Below, piece by piece: positions 48,662-59,156 of a stretch of DNA of 64,000 bases; position 1 is the first letter of the stretch; every line of letters starts with the position of its first letter. The notes under the pieces are model-generated. The model saw nothing but the letters and a program-made list of their open reading frames with translations, was not told where the DNA came from and did not search any database. Source of the stretch: Photorhabdus laumondii subsp. laumondii (GTDB taxonomy: Bacteria > Pseudomonadota > Gammaproteobacteria > Enterobacterales > Enterobacteriaceae). The translations under genes were made by a program, and so were the position numbers. Location: NCBI RefSeq assembly GCF_003343245.1, contig NZ_CP024901.1, positions 5,518,001-5,582,000 of the forward strand, in the 5' to 3' direction.

Positions 48662-50028
48662 TAAACAGTTTGACGGCACGCATCTTCGCAATTTTCTGGT
48701 TTACTCTGGCATTAGTCCTAATGTTGGTATTAATGGTGCCGAAACTGGATTCCAGACAATTGACCTCTCTGCTGGAAAATGAATACCGGCAGGGAGTCAT
48801 GCTGGAACAACATATCGAAGCTGAATTAGCTCAAGATCCCGCTAACGATTTACTTTGGTGGCGTCGTTTATTTCGCGCGGTTGAAAAATGGGCCCCTCCG
48901 GGTCAGCGCCTAATACTGGTCACCAGCGAAGGGCGCGTTATTGGCGCACAAAGAAGTGAAATGCAAGTTGTCCGTAACTTTATTGGACAATCAGATAACG
49001 CAGATCATCCTAAAAAGAAAAAATATGGCCGCTCTGAAATGCTAGGGCCCTTTTCCATTCGAGATGGAGAAGATCATTATCAACTTTATTTAGTTCGTCC
49101 CGCGAATAGCCCACAATCGGATTTTATTAATCTGATGTTTGACCGGCCACTATTATTATTAACTGCTACCATGTTAATCAGTGCGCCACTCCTATTATGG
49201 CTGGCATGGAGTTTGGCTAAGCCTGCCCGTAAATTAAAAAATGCCGCAGACGATGTTGCTAAAGGTAACTTACGCCAACATCCAGAACTGGAAGCCGGCC
49301 CACAAGAATTTCTGGCCGCCGGTAACAGCTTCAACCAGATGATCAGTGTATTGGAAAGAATGGTTATCGCACAACAACGGTTAATTTCCGATATCTCCCA
49401 TGAACTACGCACGCCTCTCACCCGCTTACAGCTTGCAACAGCATTACTTCGCCGCCGTCATGGTGAAAATAAAGAGCTAGAAAGAATAGAGACAGAAGCC
49501 CAACGGCTAGACAGCATGATTAACGATCTGTTAGTACTCTCCCGCAGTCAGCATAAAAATGAACTGTTGAGAGAAAACATTAAAATGACAGATTTATGGA
49601 ACGATATTCTTGACAATGCTCGCTTCGAAGCTGAACAGATGGATAAAACCCTTGAAGCAACCTTACCACCGAGTTCTTGGGCAATTTACTGCAACCCATT
49701 AGCACTTGGCAGTGCTTTTGAAAATATCGTGCGTAATGCCTTACGCTACTCCCACCACCATATTGCGGTCGCATTTCACGCCGATAATCAAGGGATCACT
49801 ATTACCGTTGATGATGACGGCCCGGGCGTCAACCCGGAAGACCGTGAACACATATTCCGCCCTTTCTACCGTACAGACGAAGCCCGCGATCGGGAATCCG
49901 GCGGCACTGGCCTTGGCTTAGCCATTGTTGAAACCGCGATTAACCAACACCGCGGTTGGGTTCGTGCTGAAGACAGCCCACTCGGCGGCTTACGCTTGGT
50001 TATTTGGCTACCACTTCATGGCCGGTAA
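48658..50028 (+). CDS. cpxA: Sensor histidine kinase CpxA
   Basis: Inner-membrane sensor of envelope damage. TM1 (about 8-28), a periplasmic sensor region, TM2 (about 165-185), HAMP, the dimerisation box LISDISHELRTPLTRLQ with the phospho-His near 248, and ATPase boxes N (NIVRNALRYS), G1 (DDDGPGV) and G2 (GGTGLGLAI). Length 456 aa equals the E. coli protein within one residue. Translationally coupled to cpxR. Confidence 0.98.
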   Translation: MINSLTARIFAIFWFTLALVLMLVLMVPKLDSRQLTSLLENEYRQGVMLEQHIEAELAQDPANDLLWWRRLFRAVEKWAPPGQRLILVTSEGRVIGAQRSEMQVVRNFIGQSDNADHPKKKKYGRSEMLGPFSIRDGEDHYQLYLVRPANSPQSDFINLMFDRPLLLLTATMLISAPLLLWLAWSLAKPARKLKNAADDVAKGNLRQHPELEAGPQEFLAAGNSFNQMISVLERMVIAQQRLISDISHELRTPLTRLQLATALLRRRHGENKELERIETEAQRLDSMINDLLVLSRSQHKNELLRENIKMTDLWNDILDNARFEAEQMDKTLEATLPPSSWAIYCNPLALGSAFENIVRNALRYSHHHIAVAFHADNQGITITVDDDGPGVNPEDREHIFRPFYRTDEARDRESGGTGLGLAIVETAINQHRGWVRAEDSPLGGLRLVIWLPLHGR

Positions 50029-50221
50029 TACAGATTTCTGCTAAGCTTATTCTACAAATTCATTAAACAAATAAATTTTATTTATACTTGACCCGGCGAG
50101 TCTGACGGTTTAACCTCCCCTGTTATTCATTAAAAAACCTTATATTTTATTGCTTTTTTATTACAGCAGACAAAAGCATTGAAAAATCAAAACAGTAGAT
50201 AAAATTATAACATTCTATGGA

Positions 50222-50254
50222 GTTCTGGGAGCCAATAACCTAGTGCGGTAGCTT
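50222..50254 (+). promoter_or_regulatory. JUMPStart/ops-like element upstream of the O-antigen operon
   Basis: GTTCTGGGAGCC...AGTGCGGTAGCTTTG aligns with the JUMPStart consensus with one gap, ending in TGCGGTAGCTT, a close match to the ops hexamer region GGCGGTAGCGT. It lies 175 bp before the first O-antigen gene, in an otherwise empty 401-bp gap (50029-50429). It suggests RfaH-dependent anti-termination. Confidence 0.7.
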
Positions 50255-50429
50255 TGTTATTACCTTATTTATTATTTCAGCAATATATCTTACACAACCT
50301 ATTTAAAAAGCTTGTTAAATTTTCACCTGCCAAATAAAACTTATGGAAATAGATAGCACCCTATTAAAAACCAAATGTAATTTATTTTCATAAGTTTTAT
50401 TTTTAAGTCATCATCTTAAAAGGCAAAAT

Positions 50430-51740
50430 ATGTCCTCACTCAACATTCTCACCGAGAAATTTGATAATAAAACCGCCACCATTGCCATTGTTGGCCTGGG
50501 TTATGTTGGCTTACCGCTCATGCTCAGATATAACGATATTGGTTTTAAAGTGATGGGTTTCGATATCGATAAAGAAAAAACAGATAAACTCAATCAAGGT
50601 CAAAGTTACATTGAACATATTCCCTCCGCCAAAATCAGTCACGCGATAAAGACCGGTTTTGAAGCCACGACGGATTTCACCAACATCGCGCAATGCGATG
50701 CCATTATTCTTTGCGTCCCAACGCCGTTAAATAAATACCGTGAACCTGATATTAGTTTCGTGATTAACACCACCGACAGGGTAAAACCGTATTTAAGGGC
50801 CGGGCAAGTCCTCTCCTTAGAAAGTACAACTTATCCGGGCACCACCGAAGAAGAGTTACTCCCCCGGGTTGAAGAAAGCGGGTTAACCGTCGGTGAAGAT
50901 ATCTTTCTGGTCTATTCACCTGAACGAGAAGACCCGGGTAACCCCGATTTCGAAACCCGCACCATTCCTAAAGTCATAGGCGGCCACACAGAAAACTGCT
51001 TAAAAGCGGGGATCGCCGTTTATCAACACGCGATTGATCAGGTTGTTCCGGTCAGCTCAACCAAAGCGGCAGAGATGACAAAACTGCTGGAGAATATCCA
51101 TCGGGCGGTCAATATCGGCTTAGTCAACGAAATGAAACTGGTTGCCGATAAAATGGGCATTGATATTCACGAAGTGATTAGAGCCGCAGCAACCAAACCT
51201 TTCGGCTTTGTTCCCTATTATCCCGGCCCCGGATTAGGCGGGCACTGTATTCCCATTGATCCTTTCTATTTAACCTGGAAAGCCCGAGAATATGGTATCA
51301 ATACCCGCTTTATTGAACTCTCCGGTGAAGTCAATTCCTCCATGCCCGATTATGTGGTCACTAAAACCGTATTAGCCCTGAACAAAGCGAATAAATCCAT
51401 TAATGGCAGCCACATATTAATCCTCGGCATCGCCTATAAAAAGAATGTGGATGATATGCGAGAAAGCCCCTCAGTACATATTATGGAAAAATTAAGCGAA
51501 TTAGGGGCCAATATTGAATATGCCGATCCGCATGTCCCGGTCTTTCCGAAGATGCGGGAACATCATTTTAATTTAATCAGCCAGCCCATCACGGAAAATA
51601 GTCTCAAAACCTTCGACTGCGTTATTTTAGCCACCGATCACGACAAATTTGATTATGAATTAATTATCAATCACGCCAAATTAGTTGTCGATACTCGTGG
51701 CAAATACTCTCCCAATCACAAAAACATTATCAAAGCTTAA
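50430..51740 (+). CDS. wbpA: UDP-N-acetylglucosamine 6-dehydrogenase (WbpA type)
   Basis: NAD-dependent oxidation of UDP-GlcNAc to UDP-GlcNAcA, opening the diacetamido-uronate pathway. The Rossmann glycine motif is VGLGYVGLP (21-29), the catalytic cysteine C273 lies in [15 protein letters not shown], and the C-terminal domain has [16 protein letters not shown]. The 436-aa size suits WbpA/WecC-like dehydrogenases. Specificity is inferred from the following genes, which form the WbpB-D-E set. Confidence 0.88.
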   Translation: MSSLNILTEKFDNKTATIAIVGLGYVGLPLMLRYNDIGFKVMGFDIDKEKTDKLNQGQSYIEHIPSAKISHAIKTGFEATTDFTNIAQCDAIILCVPTPLNKYREPDISFVINTTDRVKPYLRAGQVLSLESTTYPGTTEEELLPRVEESGLTVGEDIFLVYSPEREDPGNPDFETRTIPKVIGGHTENCLKAGIAVYQHAIDQVVPVSSTKAAEMTKLLENIHRAVNIGLVNEMKLVADKMGIDIHEVIRAAATKPFGFVPYYPGPGLGGHCIPIDPFYLTWKAREYGINTRFIELSGEVNSSMPDYVVTKTVLALNKANKSINGSHILILGIAYKKNVDDMRESPSVHIMEKLSELGANIEYADPHVPVFPKMREHHFNLISQPITENSLKTFDCVILATDHDKFDYELIINHAKLVVDTRGKYSPNHKNIIKA

Positions 51741-51754
51741 CTTAGGATAAGATT

Positions 51755-52804
51755 ATGCTGAGCACTATCAACGACAGAAAGATAAAATTTGCTTTAGTCG
51801 GTTGTGGACGGATCGCTAAAAATCATTTCAATTCTCTGGAAGTACATCAAGAAGCAGCCGAATTAGTCGCCGTCTGTGATAACGATCAAGAAGCATTAAA
51901 CGCAGCAGTAGAAAAAACCGGCGTCCCGGGTTTCAGCGACTTCAATACAATGTTGGATAACATCACCGCGGATATCATTATCCTGACCACTCCCTCTGGC
52001 CTTCATCCAGCACAGGCGATGACCTGCTTTGATAAAGGCTTTCACGTCGTCACCGAAAAGCCAATGGCAACCCGGCTGGCTGAGGGGGAAAACATGGTCA
52101 AAGCGGCAGATAAAGCCGGAAAACACCTGTTTGTCGTCAAACAAAACCGCTTAAATGCCACCTTACAATTGCTGAAACGGGCGGTCAGTGAAAAACGGTT
52201 TGGCAAAATCCACCTGGTCCACCTGAATGTTTTCTGGACCCGTCCCCAGGCTTATTACGATCAAGCCGCCTGGCGGGGCACCTGGGAATTTGATGGCGGT
52301 GCCTTCATGAATCAGGCGAGCCACTATGTTGATTTAATTGAATGGCTAATCGGCCCGGTCAAAGATGTTCAGGCCATGACATCAACCCACTTAGATATCG
52401 AAACAGAAGATACCGGGGTACTCAATATCCGCTGGCGGGATGGCACATTAGGCTCAATGGCTGTCACCATGTGCACTTATCCGCAAAATCTCGAAGGTTC
52501 CATCACCATCTTGGGGGAAAAAGGCACGGTCAGAGTGGGGGGTTTAGCCGTCAATGAAATCCAGGAATGGCATTTCGCTGACGAAAAAGAGTATGACCAA
52601 CAAGTCAAAACCGCCAATTACGAAACCACTTCTGTTTATGGCTTTGGCCATCCGCTTTATTACAAAAATGTCATTGAGGTGATGAAAGGCGAAGCCCAAC
52701 CCATCACTGATGGCCGGGAAGGCTTAAAATCCTTAGAGCTGCTTATCGCCGCCTACCTGTCAGCCAGAGATAACAAAACCATTTCTTTGCCTTTAACCTA
52801 TTAA
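51755..52804 (+). CDS. wbpB: UDP-GlcNAcA 3-dehydrogenase (WbpB type, Gfo/Idh/MocA family)
   Basis: Oxidises C3 of UDP-GlcNAcA so that WbpE can aminate it. The 349-aa protein begins with a nucleotide-binding fold (FALVGCGRIAKNHF), has the family EKP motif (VVTEKPMATR, near 96) and the active-site segment NQASHYVDLIEWLIG. It follows the dehydrogenase by 14 bp. Family is certain; substrate follows from gene order. Confidence 0.87.
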   Translation: MLSTINDRKIKFALVGCGRIAKNHFNSLEVHQEAAELVAVCDNDQEALNAAVEKTGVPGFSDFNTMLDNITADIIILTTPSGLHPAQAMTCFDKGFHVVTEKPMATRLAEGENMVKAADKAGKHLFVVKQNRLNATLQLLKRAVSEKRFGKIHLVHLNVFWTRPQAYYDQAAWRGTWEFDGGAFMNQASHYVDLIEWLIGPVKDVQAMTSTHLDIETEDTGVLNIRWRDGTLGSMAVTMCTYPQNLEGSITILGEKGTVRVGGLAVNEIQEWHFADEKEYDQQVKTANYETTSVYGFGHPLYYKNVIEVMKGEAQPITDGREGLKSLELLIAAYLSARDNKTISLPLTY

Positions 52805-52822
52805 ATCAATGGAACCGGTCTC

Positions 52823-53410
52823 ATGTCAGCAGAACACATAATGATACATCCCAGTGCCATCGTTGATGAAGGGGCTCAAATCGGCAAAAACAGCCGTATC
52901 TGGCATTTCACCCACGTCTGCTCAGGTGCTCAAATTGGCGAAGGCTGTTCTCTGGGCCAAAATGTCTTTATTGGCAATCAAGTCACTATCGGCAATCACT
53001 GCAAAATACAAAATAATGTTTCTGTTTATGACAATGTTCATCTGGAAGATGGGGTATTTTGTGGCCCAAGCATGGTGTTCACCAATGTTTATAATCCGCG
53101 TTCATTGATTGAAAGAAAAAGTGAATATCAAAACACCTGGGTAAAAAAAGGCGCCACCTTAGGTGCCAACTGTACCATTGTTTGTGGCACCACCATTGGC
53201 GCTTATGCTTTTATTGGTGCCGGCGCGGTGGTGAATAAAGATGTTCCTGATTATGCCCTGATGGTGGGTGTGCCGGCTAAACACATTGGCTGGATGAGTG
53301 AATTTGGTGAACAATTAGATTTACCGCTACACGGACAAGCCACCGCCACCTGTCCTCACACTCAGCATATTTATCAACTCAATAACCATATTGTCGTGCG
53401 AATTAAATAA
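52823..53410 (+). CDS. wbpD: UDP-2-acetamido-3-amino-uronate N-acetyltransferase (WbpD type)
   Basis: Left-handed beta-helix acetyltransferase adding the C3 N-acetyl group. Hexapeptide repeats are plain ([40 protein letters not shown]), and SRIWHFTHV plus FTNVYNPRS are typical of WbpD/WlbB. The frame starts at 52823, but ATG 52841 ([15 protein letters not shown]) is also plausible. It lies between the WbpB- and WbpE-type genes. Confidence 0.88.
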   Translation: MSAEHIMIHPSAIVDEGAQIGKNSRIWHFTHVCSGAQIGEGCSLGQNVFIGNQVTIGNHCKIQNNVSVYDNVHLEDGVFCGPSMVFTNVYNPRSLIERKSEYQNTWVKKGATLGANCTIVCGTTIGAYAFIGAGAVVNKDVPDYALMVGVPAKHIGWMSEFGEQLDLPLHGQATATCPHTQHIYQLNNHIVVRIK

Positions 53411-53424
53411 TCAAGGATAAAGGC

Positions 53425-54495
53425 ATGCAATTTACCGATCTGGCAGCACAGCAACTTAAAATTAAAGATAAAATTGACGCGAATATCCAGAAAGTCCTCG
53501 CACATGGAAAATATATTTTAGGGCCTGAAGTCGACGAATTAGAAGCAAAGCTGATTGCCTACACCGGCGCGCCATATTGCATTACCTGCGCCAATGGCAC
53601 CGATGCCTTGCAAATTGCCTTAATGGCGATTGGCATTAAACCCGGCGACGAAGTGATTACCGCCGGCTTTACCTACATTGCCACCGCTGAAACCGTTGCG
53701 CTACTGGGCGGGGTTCCAGTTTATGTTGACGTCAAACCCACCACGTATAACTTAGATCCAACGCAACTCGAAGCGGCGATTACCCCAAAAACCAAAGCGA
53801 TCATTCCGGTTTCCTTATTTGGTCAATGTGCCGATTTTGACGAAATTAATGCCATCGCAGCAAAACATAACCTGATCGTAATAGAAGACGCGGCCCAAAG
53901 TTTTGGCGCGACTTATAAAGGCAAACGTTCCTGTAACTTAACGACCATCTCATGTACCAGTTTCTTCCCTAGCAAACCGTTGGGATGTTACGGCGATGGC
54001 GGCGCTATTTTCACCCGTGATGAAGAACTGGCGAAAATTATTCGTCAAATTGCCCGTCATGGACAAGACCGACGATACCACCATATCCGGATCGGAATTA
54101 ATAGCCGCTTAGATACCCTGCAAGCAGCTATCCTGTTACCCAAACTGGAGATATTCGATGAAGAAATGGCATTACGTCAGCAGGTGGCAGAAAACTACAA
54201 TAACGCATTGAACGGCATCGGTATCACGACCACGCCCTATATTGAGCCACACAATCTTTCGGCCTATGCGCAATATACTCTCCGCATTAAAAACCGTGAT
54301 GAATTACAACGCAGATTAAAAGAACAGGGTATTCCCACCGCCATTCATTACCCGATCCCGCTAAATAAACAACCCGCGGTGGCCAGCAATATTGCTCTGC
54401 CTATAGGAGACGAAATCGCACAAGAAGTCATTAGCTTGCCGATGCATCCTTATTTATCCATAGATATAATTAATAAAATTGCCAGTTCAATTTAA
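53425..54495 (+). CDS. wbpE: UDP-2-acetamido-3-keto-uronate aminotransferase (WbpE type)
   Basis: PLP aminotransferase of the DegT/DnrJ/EryC1 family placing an amino group on C3. It starts MQFTDLAAQQLKIKDKID, has the CANGTDALQIALMAIGIKPG segment, an aspartate in VIEDAAQSFG and the PLP lysine in FFPSKPLGCYGDGGA (near 188). With the three preceding genes it yields UDP-GlcNAc3NAcA. Gene order A-B-D-E is that of Pseudomonas wbp and Bordetella wlb clusters. Confidence 0.9.
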   Translation: MQFTDLAAQQLKIKDKIDANIQKVLAHGKYILGPEVDELEAKLIAYTGAPYCITCANGTDALQIALMAIGIKPGDEVITAGFTYIATAETVALLGGVPVYVDVKPTTYNLDPTQLEAAITPKTKAIIPVSLFGQCADFDEINAIAAKHNLIVIEDAAQSFGATYKGKRSCNLTTISCTSFFPSKPLGCYGDGGAIFTRDEELAKIIRQIARHGQDRRYHHIRIGINSRLDTLQAAILLPKLEIFDEEMALRQQVAENYNNALNGIGITTTPYIEPHNLSAYAQYTLRIKNRDELQRRLKEQGIPTAIHYPIPLNKQPAVASNIALPIGDEIAQEVISLPMHPYLSIDIINKIASSI

Positions 54496-54500
54496 AATCC

Positions 54501-55718
54501 ATGAATCATAAATTATTGAGGAATATATCTGGCTTATTACTCTCATCATTATTCAGCCAGATATTATTATTACTATCAACACCCGTATTAACAAGACTAT
54601 TTTCACCGGAAGAATTAGGTATTTACGCTTCATTTTCATCGCTTTTAAGTGTTTTTGCCGTAGGTGCTTGTCTTCGATATGAATTTTCAATAAGTTCATC
54701 AGGGAAAAGTCGTGAAATTAACTCATTAGTCACATTATCTTGCATTATTCCAATAACCATTAGCCTAATCGTTATCACTGTTTTTGCAATATCTAACACA
54801 CCAGAAAAAATAATTATAGGAAACTATATATACTATATCCCGCTAGGTATTATCACTTATGGATTTTATCGAGCAGTGAGTTTCAATAGTATAAGAGAAA
54901 AACAATACCATGCACTCTCTATCACTAAAATAACGCAAACCGTTGCCATGATTAGCACCCAAATCATTGGCGGCATTGCCCATTTAGGCGCAAGCAGTCT
55001 CATCTTAGGCCAAATATTAGGCCAATCATTAGGTGTTCTATTTTTAAGTAAAAGATCCAAATATCGTTTAATTATCAGCAAACATGAACTTAGAAAAATA
55101 AGACTACTGGCTAAGAAATATTATCGATTTCCCGTTTATGATTTTCCTGCGGCTTCAATTAACACATTGAGTAATGAACTGCCCCAATTATTTATCATGT
55201 CCACCTATGGGCTAAAATCGGCAGGATTTTATTTAATTGCATCCAGAATATCAGGAGCCCCAATTACACTATTATCCCAAACCGTTTCATCTATATTACA
55301 AGGATATTTAAAAGACACGCTTATATCACCTTTCTTAAAGATAAAAAAAACATTTTATTGCCTAACACTGATTGCTATTTTATTTGCTATAGTGACATAC
55401 TTCACGGGCATACCCATCATAACCTTTATCTTCGGTGAAGAGTGGCGAGAATCAGGTAAATATCTATTATGCTTAATACCACACTTATGCGGGCAAATAA
55501 TATACTCATCGTTATCGGTATATTTATCAATTTATGAACATCAGAAAAGCAATTTATTTATTCAGACAACATCGATTATATTAAGATTAATCGCCCTCCT
55601 TACTGGATATCTATTAGGCGATATTTACCTTACCCTATTATTATTTTCACTCACAAGTTTTGTTCTCTATATGACAAGTACGGCTTATATTTTAAAATTA
55701 TCTTTCATGCGTCAATAA
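54501..55718 (+). CDS. wzx: O-antigen flippase Wzx
   Basis: A 405-aa membrane protein with about 12 hydrophobic spans and the polysaccharide-flippase N-terminus NISGLLLSSLFSQILLLLST followed by LTRLFSPEELGIYASF. It should move lipid-linked O-units to the periplasmic face. It follows the aminotransferase by 5 bp. Base composition becomes markedly more AT-rich from here on. Confidence 0.9.
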   Translation: MNHKLLRNISGLLLSSLFSQILLLLSTPVLTRLFSPEELGIYASFSSLLSVFAVGACLRYEFSISSSGKSREINSLVTLSCIIPITISLIVITVFAISNTPEKIIIGNYIYYIPLGIITYGFYRAVSFNSIREKQYHALSITKITQTVAMISTQIIGGIAHLGASSLILGQILGQSLGVLFLSKRSKYRLIISKHELRKIRLLAKKYYRFPVYDFPAASINTLSNELPQLFIMSTYGLKSAGFYLIASRISGAPITLLSQTVSSILQGYLKDTLISPFLKIKKTFYCLTLIAILFAIVTYFTGIPIITFIFGEEWRESGKYLLCLIPHLCGQIIYSSLSVYLSIYEHQKSNLFIQTTSIILRLIALLTGYLLGDIYLTLLLFSLTSFVLYMTSTAYILKLSFMRQ

Positions 55719-55725
55719 GGTTAAC

Positions 55726-56832
55726 ATGAAGAAAATCATAATAAAAATAATTCCCTATATCATTATCGTGATGATTGTCAGCTATACATTCAATAAATAT
55801 GCTTATGAGCTAGATGAATTCAATGGCAATGTGAGAAACTTAGTCATGAAAGGGAAATTCACGCAACGCGAATTTAATAGCAATGGCTTTCCTTTATCTC
55901 ACTCACCTCATATTCCAGAGCCATTCTTATCCCCATTTTATGTTGTTCACTATGGCCTGATATACTCTTCTTTAGGCTTAAATCAAGATAACGCCAATAT
56001 ATTATGGCGAACCGATTCATCCTTACCCGGATGGAATGTACCGCCACCTCAATTCAATCAAAACGAATTGATTGCTAATTTTAAATTTTCAGCCGATTGG
56101 TTATTAAATAATATAAAATCATTTCATGGTGAAAGTCATTACTTATATGATTTTGATTGGTCATATAAAGGCTACAAAAATAATAAACTCTCTGCCCCCT
56201 GGTGGTCTGGACTAACCGATGCCTATGCCATTATTCTCTTATTAAGAGCTTATGACCATTTTGACGATGATAAATATCTACTCACGTCGAAACGACTATA
56301 CCAATCATCACTCGCACCTATCCATAAAGGCGGCAGTTTAACAACATTAGATAATATGCCTTGGATTGAAGAGTACGTTGATCCTCAAGCCAATTCAGAC
56401 CAATTGGCTTTTGTATTAAACGGCATGATCTATTCTACTTATGGTATTGAGTCATTTGAAACTTATTTAAATACAGATGAAAACACCAGAATATCCGATA
56501 AATTATATCAATCAATCAGCCATAATATATTTAAGTTCGACATAAAAAATGAATGGTCCAGCTATGATTTAATTGGCAACCCAAGCAATATTAAATATCA
56601 CAAAATACATACTCTTCTTTTAAAAGATCTGATAGCTAGAAATCAAAATTTTAAAAATAAAGAAATAATAGATTTATATAATAATTGGAATAAATCCGCC
56701 GCTAATAGCGGATATTATTACATAAAACATGGCCCTACGAGTTGGGCATACTATCAATTTATCACTATGTATTTCCTGTCTATCTTAGTATTATCATTCA
56801 TTTACTTCTTTATCCGCAAAAATGCAAAATAA
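55726..56832 (+). CDS. Membrane-anchored D-glucuronyl C5-epimerase-domain protein
   Basis: A 368-aa protein with one N-terminal span (about 5-22) and one C-terminal span (about 344-363), placing the large middle domain probably in the periplasm. The domain has the order of motifs seen in heparan/heparosan glucuronyl C5-epimerases: SAPWWSGLTDAYAI (156-169), WIEEYV (213-218), VLNGMIYSTYGIESF (230-244), WSSYDL (277-282) and YHKIH (291-295). It sits between wzx and wzy and overlaps wzy by 11 bp. Inferred role: C5-epimerisation of a uronic acid, perhaps ManNAc3NAcA to its L-gulo form, in the O-antigen. Activity and substrate are not proven. Confidence 0.75.
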   Translation: MKKIIIKIIPYIIIVMIVSYTFNKYAYELDEFNGNVRNLVMKGKFTQREFNSNGFPLSHSPHIPEPFLSPFYVVHYGLIYSSLGLNQDNANILWRTDSSLPGWNVPPPQFNQNELIANFKFSADWLLNNIKSFHGESHYLYDFDWSYKGYKNNKLSAPWWSGLTDAYAIILLLRAYDHFDDDKYLLTSKRLYQSSLAPIHKGGSLTTLDNMPWIEEYVDPQANSDQLAFVLNGMIYSTYGIESFETYLNTDENTRISDKLYQSISHNIFKFDIKNEWSSYDLIGNPSNIKYHKIHTLLLKDLIARNQNFKNKEIIDLYNNWNKSAANSGYYYIKHGPTSWAYYQFITMYFLSILVLSFIYFFIRKNAK

Positions 56833-58051
56833 TATTAAAATAATCCTGAAAATATTTATCTATCAGGTTATTATCTACCTGAATTCAATACTTATATTAG
56901 ATACATTCCATGAGGTAAGAGGCTATAATATTACCCCACAAGGTTACTTAAGTATTATTTTCTGTTGGATATCATTTTTACCACTCATTTTACTCAACAA
57001 CCAAAAAAATCCCGTGATGGTTTTTTTATGGTTAATCTATATCACTTACATTATACCGGTATCAATTATATTCCCACTGATTAATTCAGCTTCTGTCTAT
57101 TCAATCATTTTCGTCTGCACAATAAACATATTATTTTTCTCATCTATATTATTCTTTCGGATAATAGATAGAATAACAATACCGAAACTAAAAATCCCGT
57201 GGGATTTATATAAAATACTGATAATAGGATGTGGTATTATTGTCCTCTTATTCGTCATTAGCAATCCTGGATTAAGTTTAATACCCCCTAATATATTTAA
57301 AGTTTATTCCGTGAGACAGCACTTTAAAGACAACACACCGCTACTCACGATGTACATCATCACCAATGGGGGATATGTTATCTCGCCATTGCTATTACTA
57401 GCTTCACTCTATATTAGAGGTCCGATAAAATATCTGCTCATTACAATAAGTATTTTGATTTCCTATTTAATCTACAGCTCCTCAGGATTAAAAAGCATCG
57501 CATTCATGAATCTCGCGGTTATCATTCTATACTTCTATATAAAAGGAACAAAATCGATAAGTAACTCGGTGATAAATATCATCCTCTATTTATTCCTGAC
57601 CGCCGGGATATTATATTTAATTTTCGATTTTTATGACCCACTGATCCATTGGCTACGCAGAGTATTCTTCACACCGACATTAAATACCTATTATTTTTAT
57701 GATTATATCTACAACAACAATAGTGAATTTACGACAGAAGCGCCGCAAATAGTTTCTCAAATCTATTATGGCACCTCAGGTTCGGCTAATACTGGCTTTA
57801 TTGGAGACGGTATCGCCAGATACGGTACACTGGGTTTAATAATAAACTTTTTTATATTTAATATATTAATCTTTGCAATGAACCTGAGCTCAAAAAAGGT
57901 TCCATTTGAACTTTCAACGACACTCTATTTACCCTTCGTATACACAATATCAAACTCAGCGATTACAGCACTACTACTGACCTATGGGCTGCTGGCATTA
58001 AGCATATTATTATTTTTATTCCCAACGAAAACTAACAAAATACCCTTATGA
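56822..58051 (+). CDS. wzy: O-antigen polymerase Wzy
   Basis: A 409-aa protein with about ten to eleven spans and a large periplasmic loop in the second half (about 280-330, with TEAPQIVSQIYYGTSGSANT then GFIGDGIARYG), the usual layout of Wzy. Sequence is poorly conserved in this family, so the call rests on topology and position after wzx. It overlaps both neighbours by a few bases. Confidence 0.8.
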   Translation: MQNNIKIILKIFIYQVIIYLNSILILDTFHEVRGYNITPQGYLSIIFCWISFLPLILLNNQKNPVMVFLWLIYITYIIPVSIIFPLINSASVYSIIFVCTINILFFSSILFFRIIDRITIPKLKIPWDLYKILIIGCGIIVLLFVISNPGLSLIPPNIFKVYSVRQHFKDNTPLLTMYIITNGGYVISPLLLLASLYIRGPIKYLLITISILISYLIYSSSGLKSIAFMNLAVIILYFYIKGTKSISNSVINIILYLFLTAGILYLIFDFYDPLIHWLRRVFFTPTLNTYYFYDYIYNNNSEFTTEAPQIVSQIYYGTSGSANTGFIGDGIARYGTLGLIINFFIFNILIFAMNLSSKKVPFELSTTLYLPFVYTISNSAITALLLTYGLLALSILLFLFPTKTNKIPL

Positions 58052-59151
58052 AAATCACACATATGACCTCGGTACATCCACGTTTCGACACCCGTATTTT
58101 CCTAAAAGAATGTTCTGCCTTACAAAAAGAACATGAGGTCTCACTTATTGTTGCAGATGGTAAAGGTAATGAAGTCAAGAATAACATTGCTATCATTGAT
58201 GTCGGTATATTGCCCGGTCGATTAAATAGAATTTTTAAAACAACCGATAAAGTTTATAAAAAAGCATTAGAATTAGACGCCGACTTATATCATTTTCATG
58301 ATCCAGAACTCATCCCTATCGGGCTAAAACTGAAAAGGAAAGGTAAAATAGTCATTTTTGATTCCCATGAAGATGTCCCTAAACAAATTTTTAGCAAACC
58401 TTACTTAAATAAATTTACCCGGGTTATTATCTCTAAACTATTCGCCCTCTACGAGAAGTATTCTACACCTAAATTTGATGGCATTATTACAGCCACACCC
58501 TCAATAAGAGACAAATTCTTAAAACTCAATAACAACACCATAGATATTAATAACTATCCTATATTAGGTGAGTTGCATAATAAACATGCCAACTGGCATG
58601 AAAAAGAAAAACAAGTCTGCTATGTCGGCGGTATTTCCGACATTAGAGGTATAGCCGAAATGGTTGAGTCCCTCTCTCACCTCACAACAAATACAACAAT
58701 GAAACTCGCGGGCAATTTTTCAGATACAGAACTCGAGAACAAAATAAAAAATATGAAAAATTGGCACAAAATAGATGCACTGGGATTTTTAAATCGCATA
58801 GAAACCAAAGAGCTTTTATCTAAATCTATTGCAGGTATTGTTCTATATCACCCACTTCCCAATCATATCGATGCCCAACCCAATAAAATATTCGAATATA
58901 TGAGTGCGGGTATCCCGGTCATCGCTTCAAATTTCACATTATGGAAAGATATAGTTGTAAAAAACCATTGTGGCATTTGTGTTGACCCATTAAACCCTAA
59001 GCAAATAGCTGATGCAATAGATTACCTATCAAATAACCCTGATATAGCAGAAGAAATGGGTAACAATGGGCTTCTGGCAGTCAATGAAAAATACAATTGG
59101 GATATTGAACAAAATAAACTAACCAAATTTTATCAACACATTGGACGTTAA
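58048..59151 (+). CDS. Glycosyltransferase, family 4
   Basis: A 367-aa cytoplasmic GT-B enzyme. The N-terminal domain starts MKITHMTSVHPRFDTRIFLK and contains HFHDPELIPIG and DSHEDVPKQ. The C-terminal domain has the E-x7-E donor motif region NKIFEYMSAGIPVIASNF. It is coupled to wzy (ATGA) and precedes wbpI by 5 bp. The sugar transferred is unknown; it may be the N-acetylated uronate made by the cluster. Confidence 0.85.
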   Translation: MKITHMTSVHPRFDTRIFLKECSALQKEHEVSLIVADGKGNEVKNNIAIIDVGILPGRLNRIFKTTDKVYKKALELDADLYHFHDPELIPIGLKLKRKGKIVIFDSHEDVPKQIFSKPYLNKFTRVIISKLFALYEKYSTPKFDGIITATPSIRDKFLKLNNNTIDINNYPILGELHNKHANWHEKEKQVCYVGGISDIRGIAEMVESLSHLTTNTTMKLAGNFSDTELENKIKNMKNWHKIDALGFLNRIETKELLSKSIAGIVLYHPLPNHIDAQPNKIFEYMSAGIPVIASNFTLWKDIVVKNHCGICVDPLNPKQIADAIDYLSNNPDIAEEMGNNGLLAVNEKYNWDIEQNKLTKFYQHIGR

Positions 59152-59156
59152 TCGAT

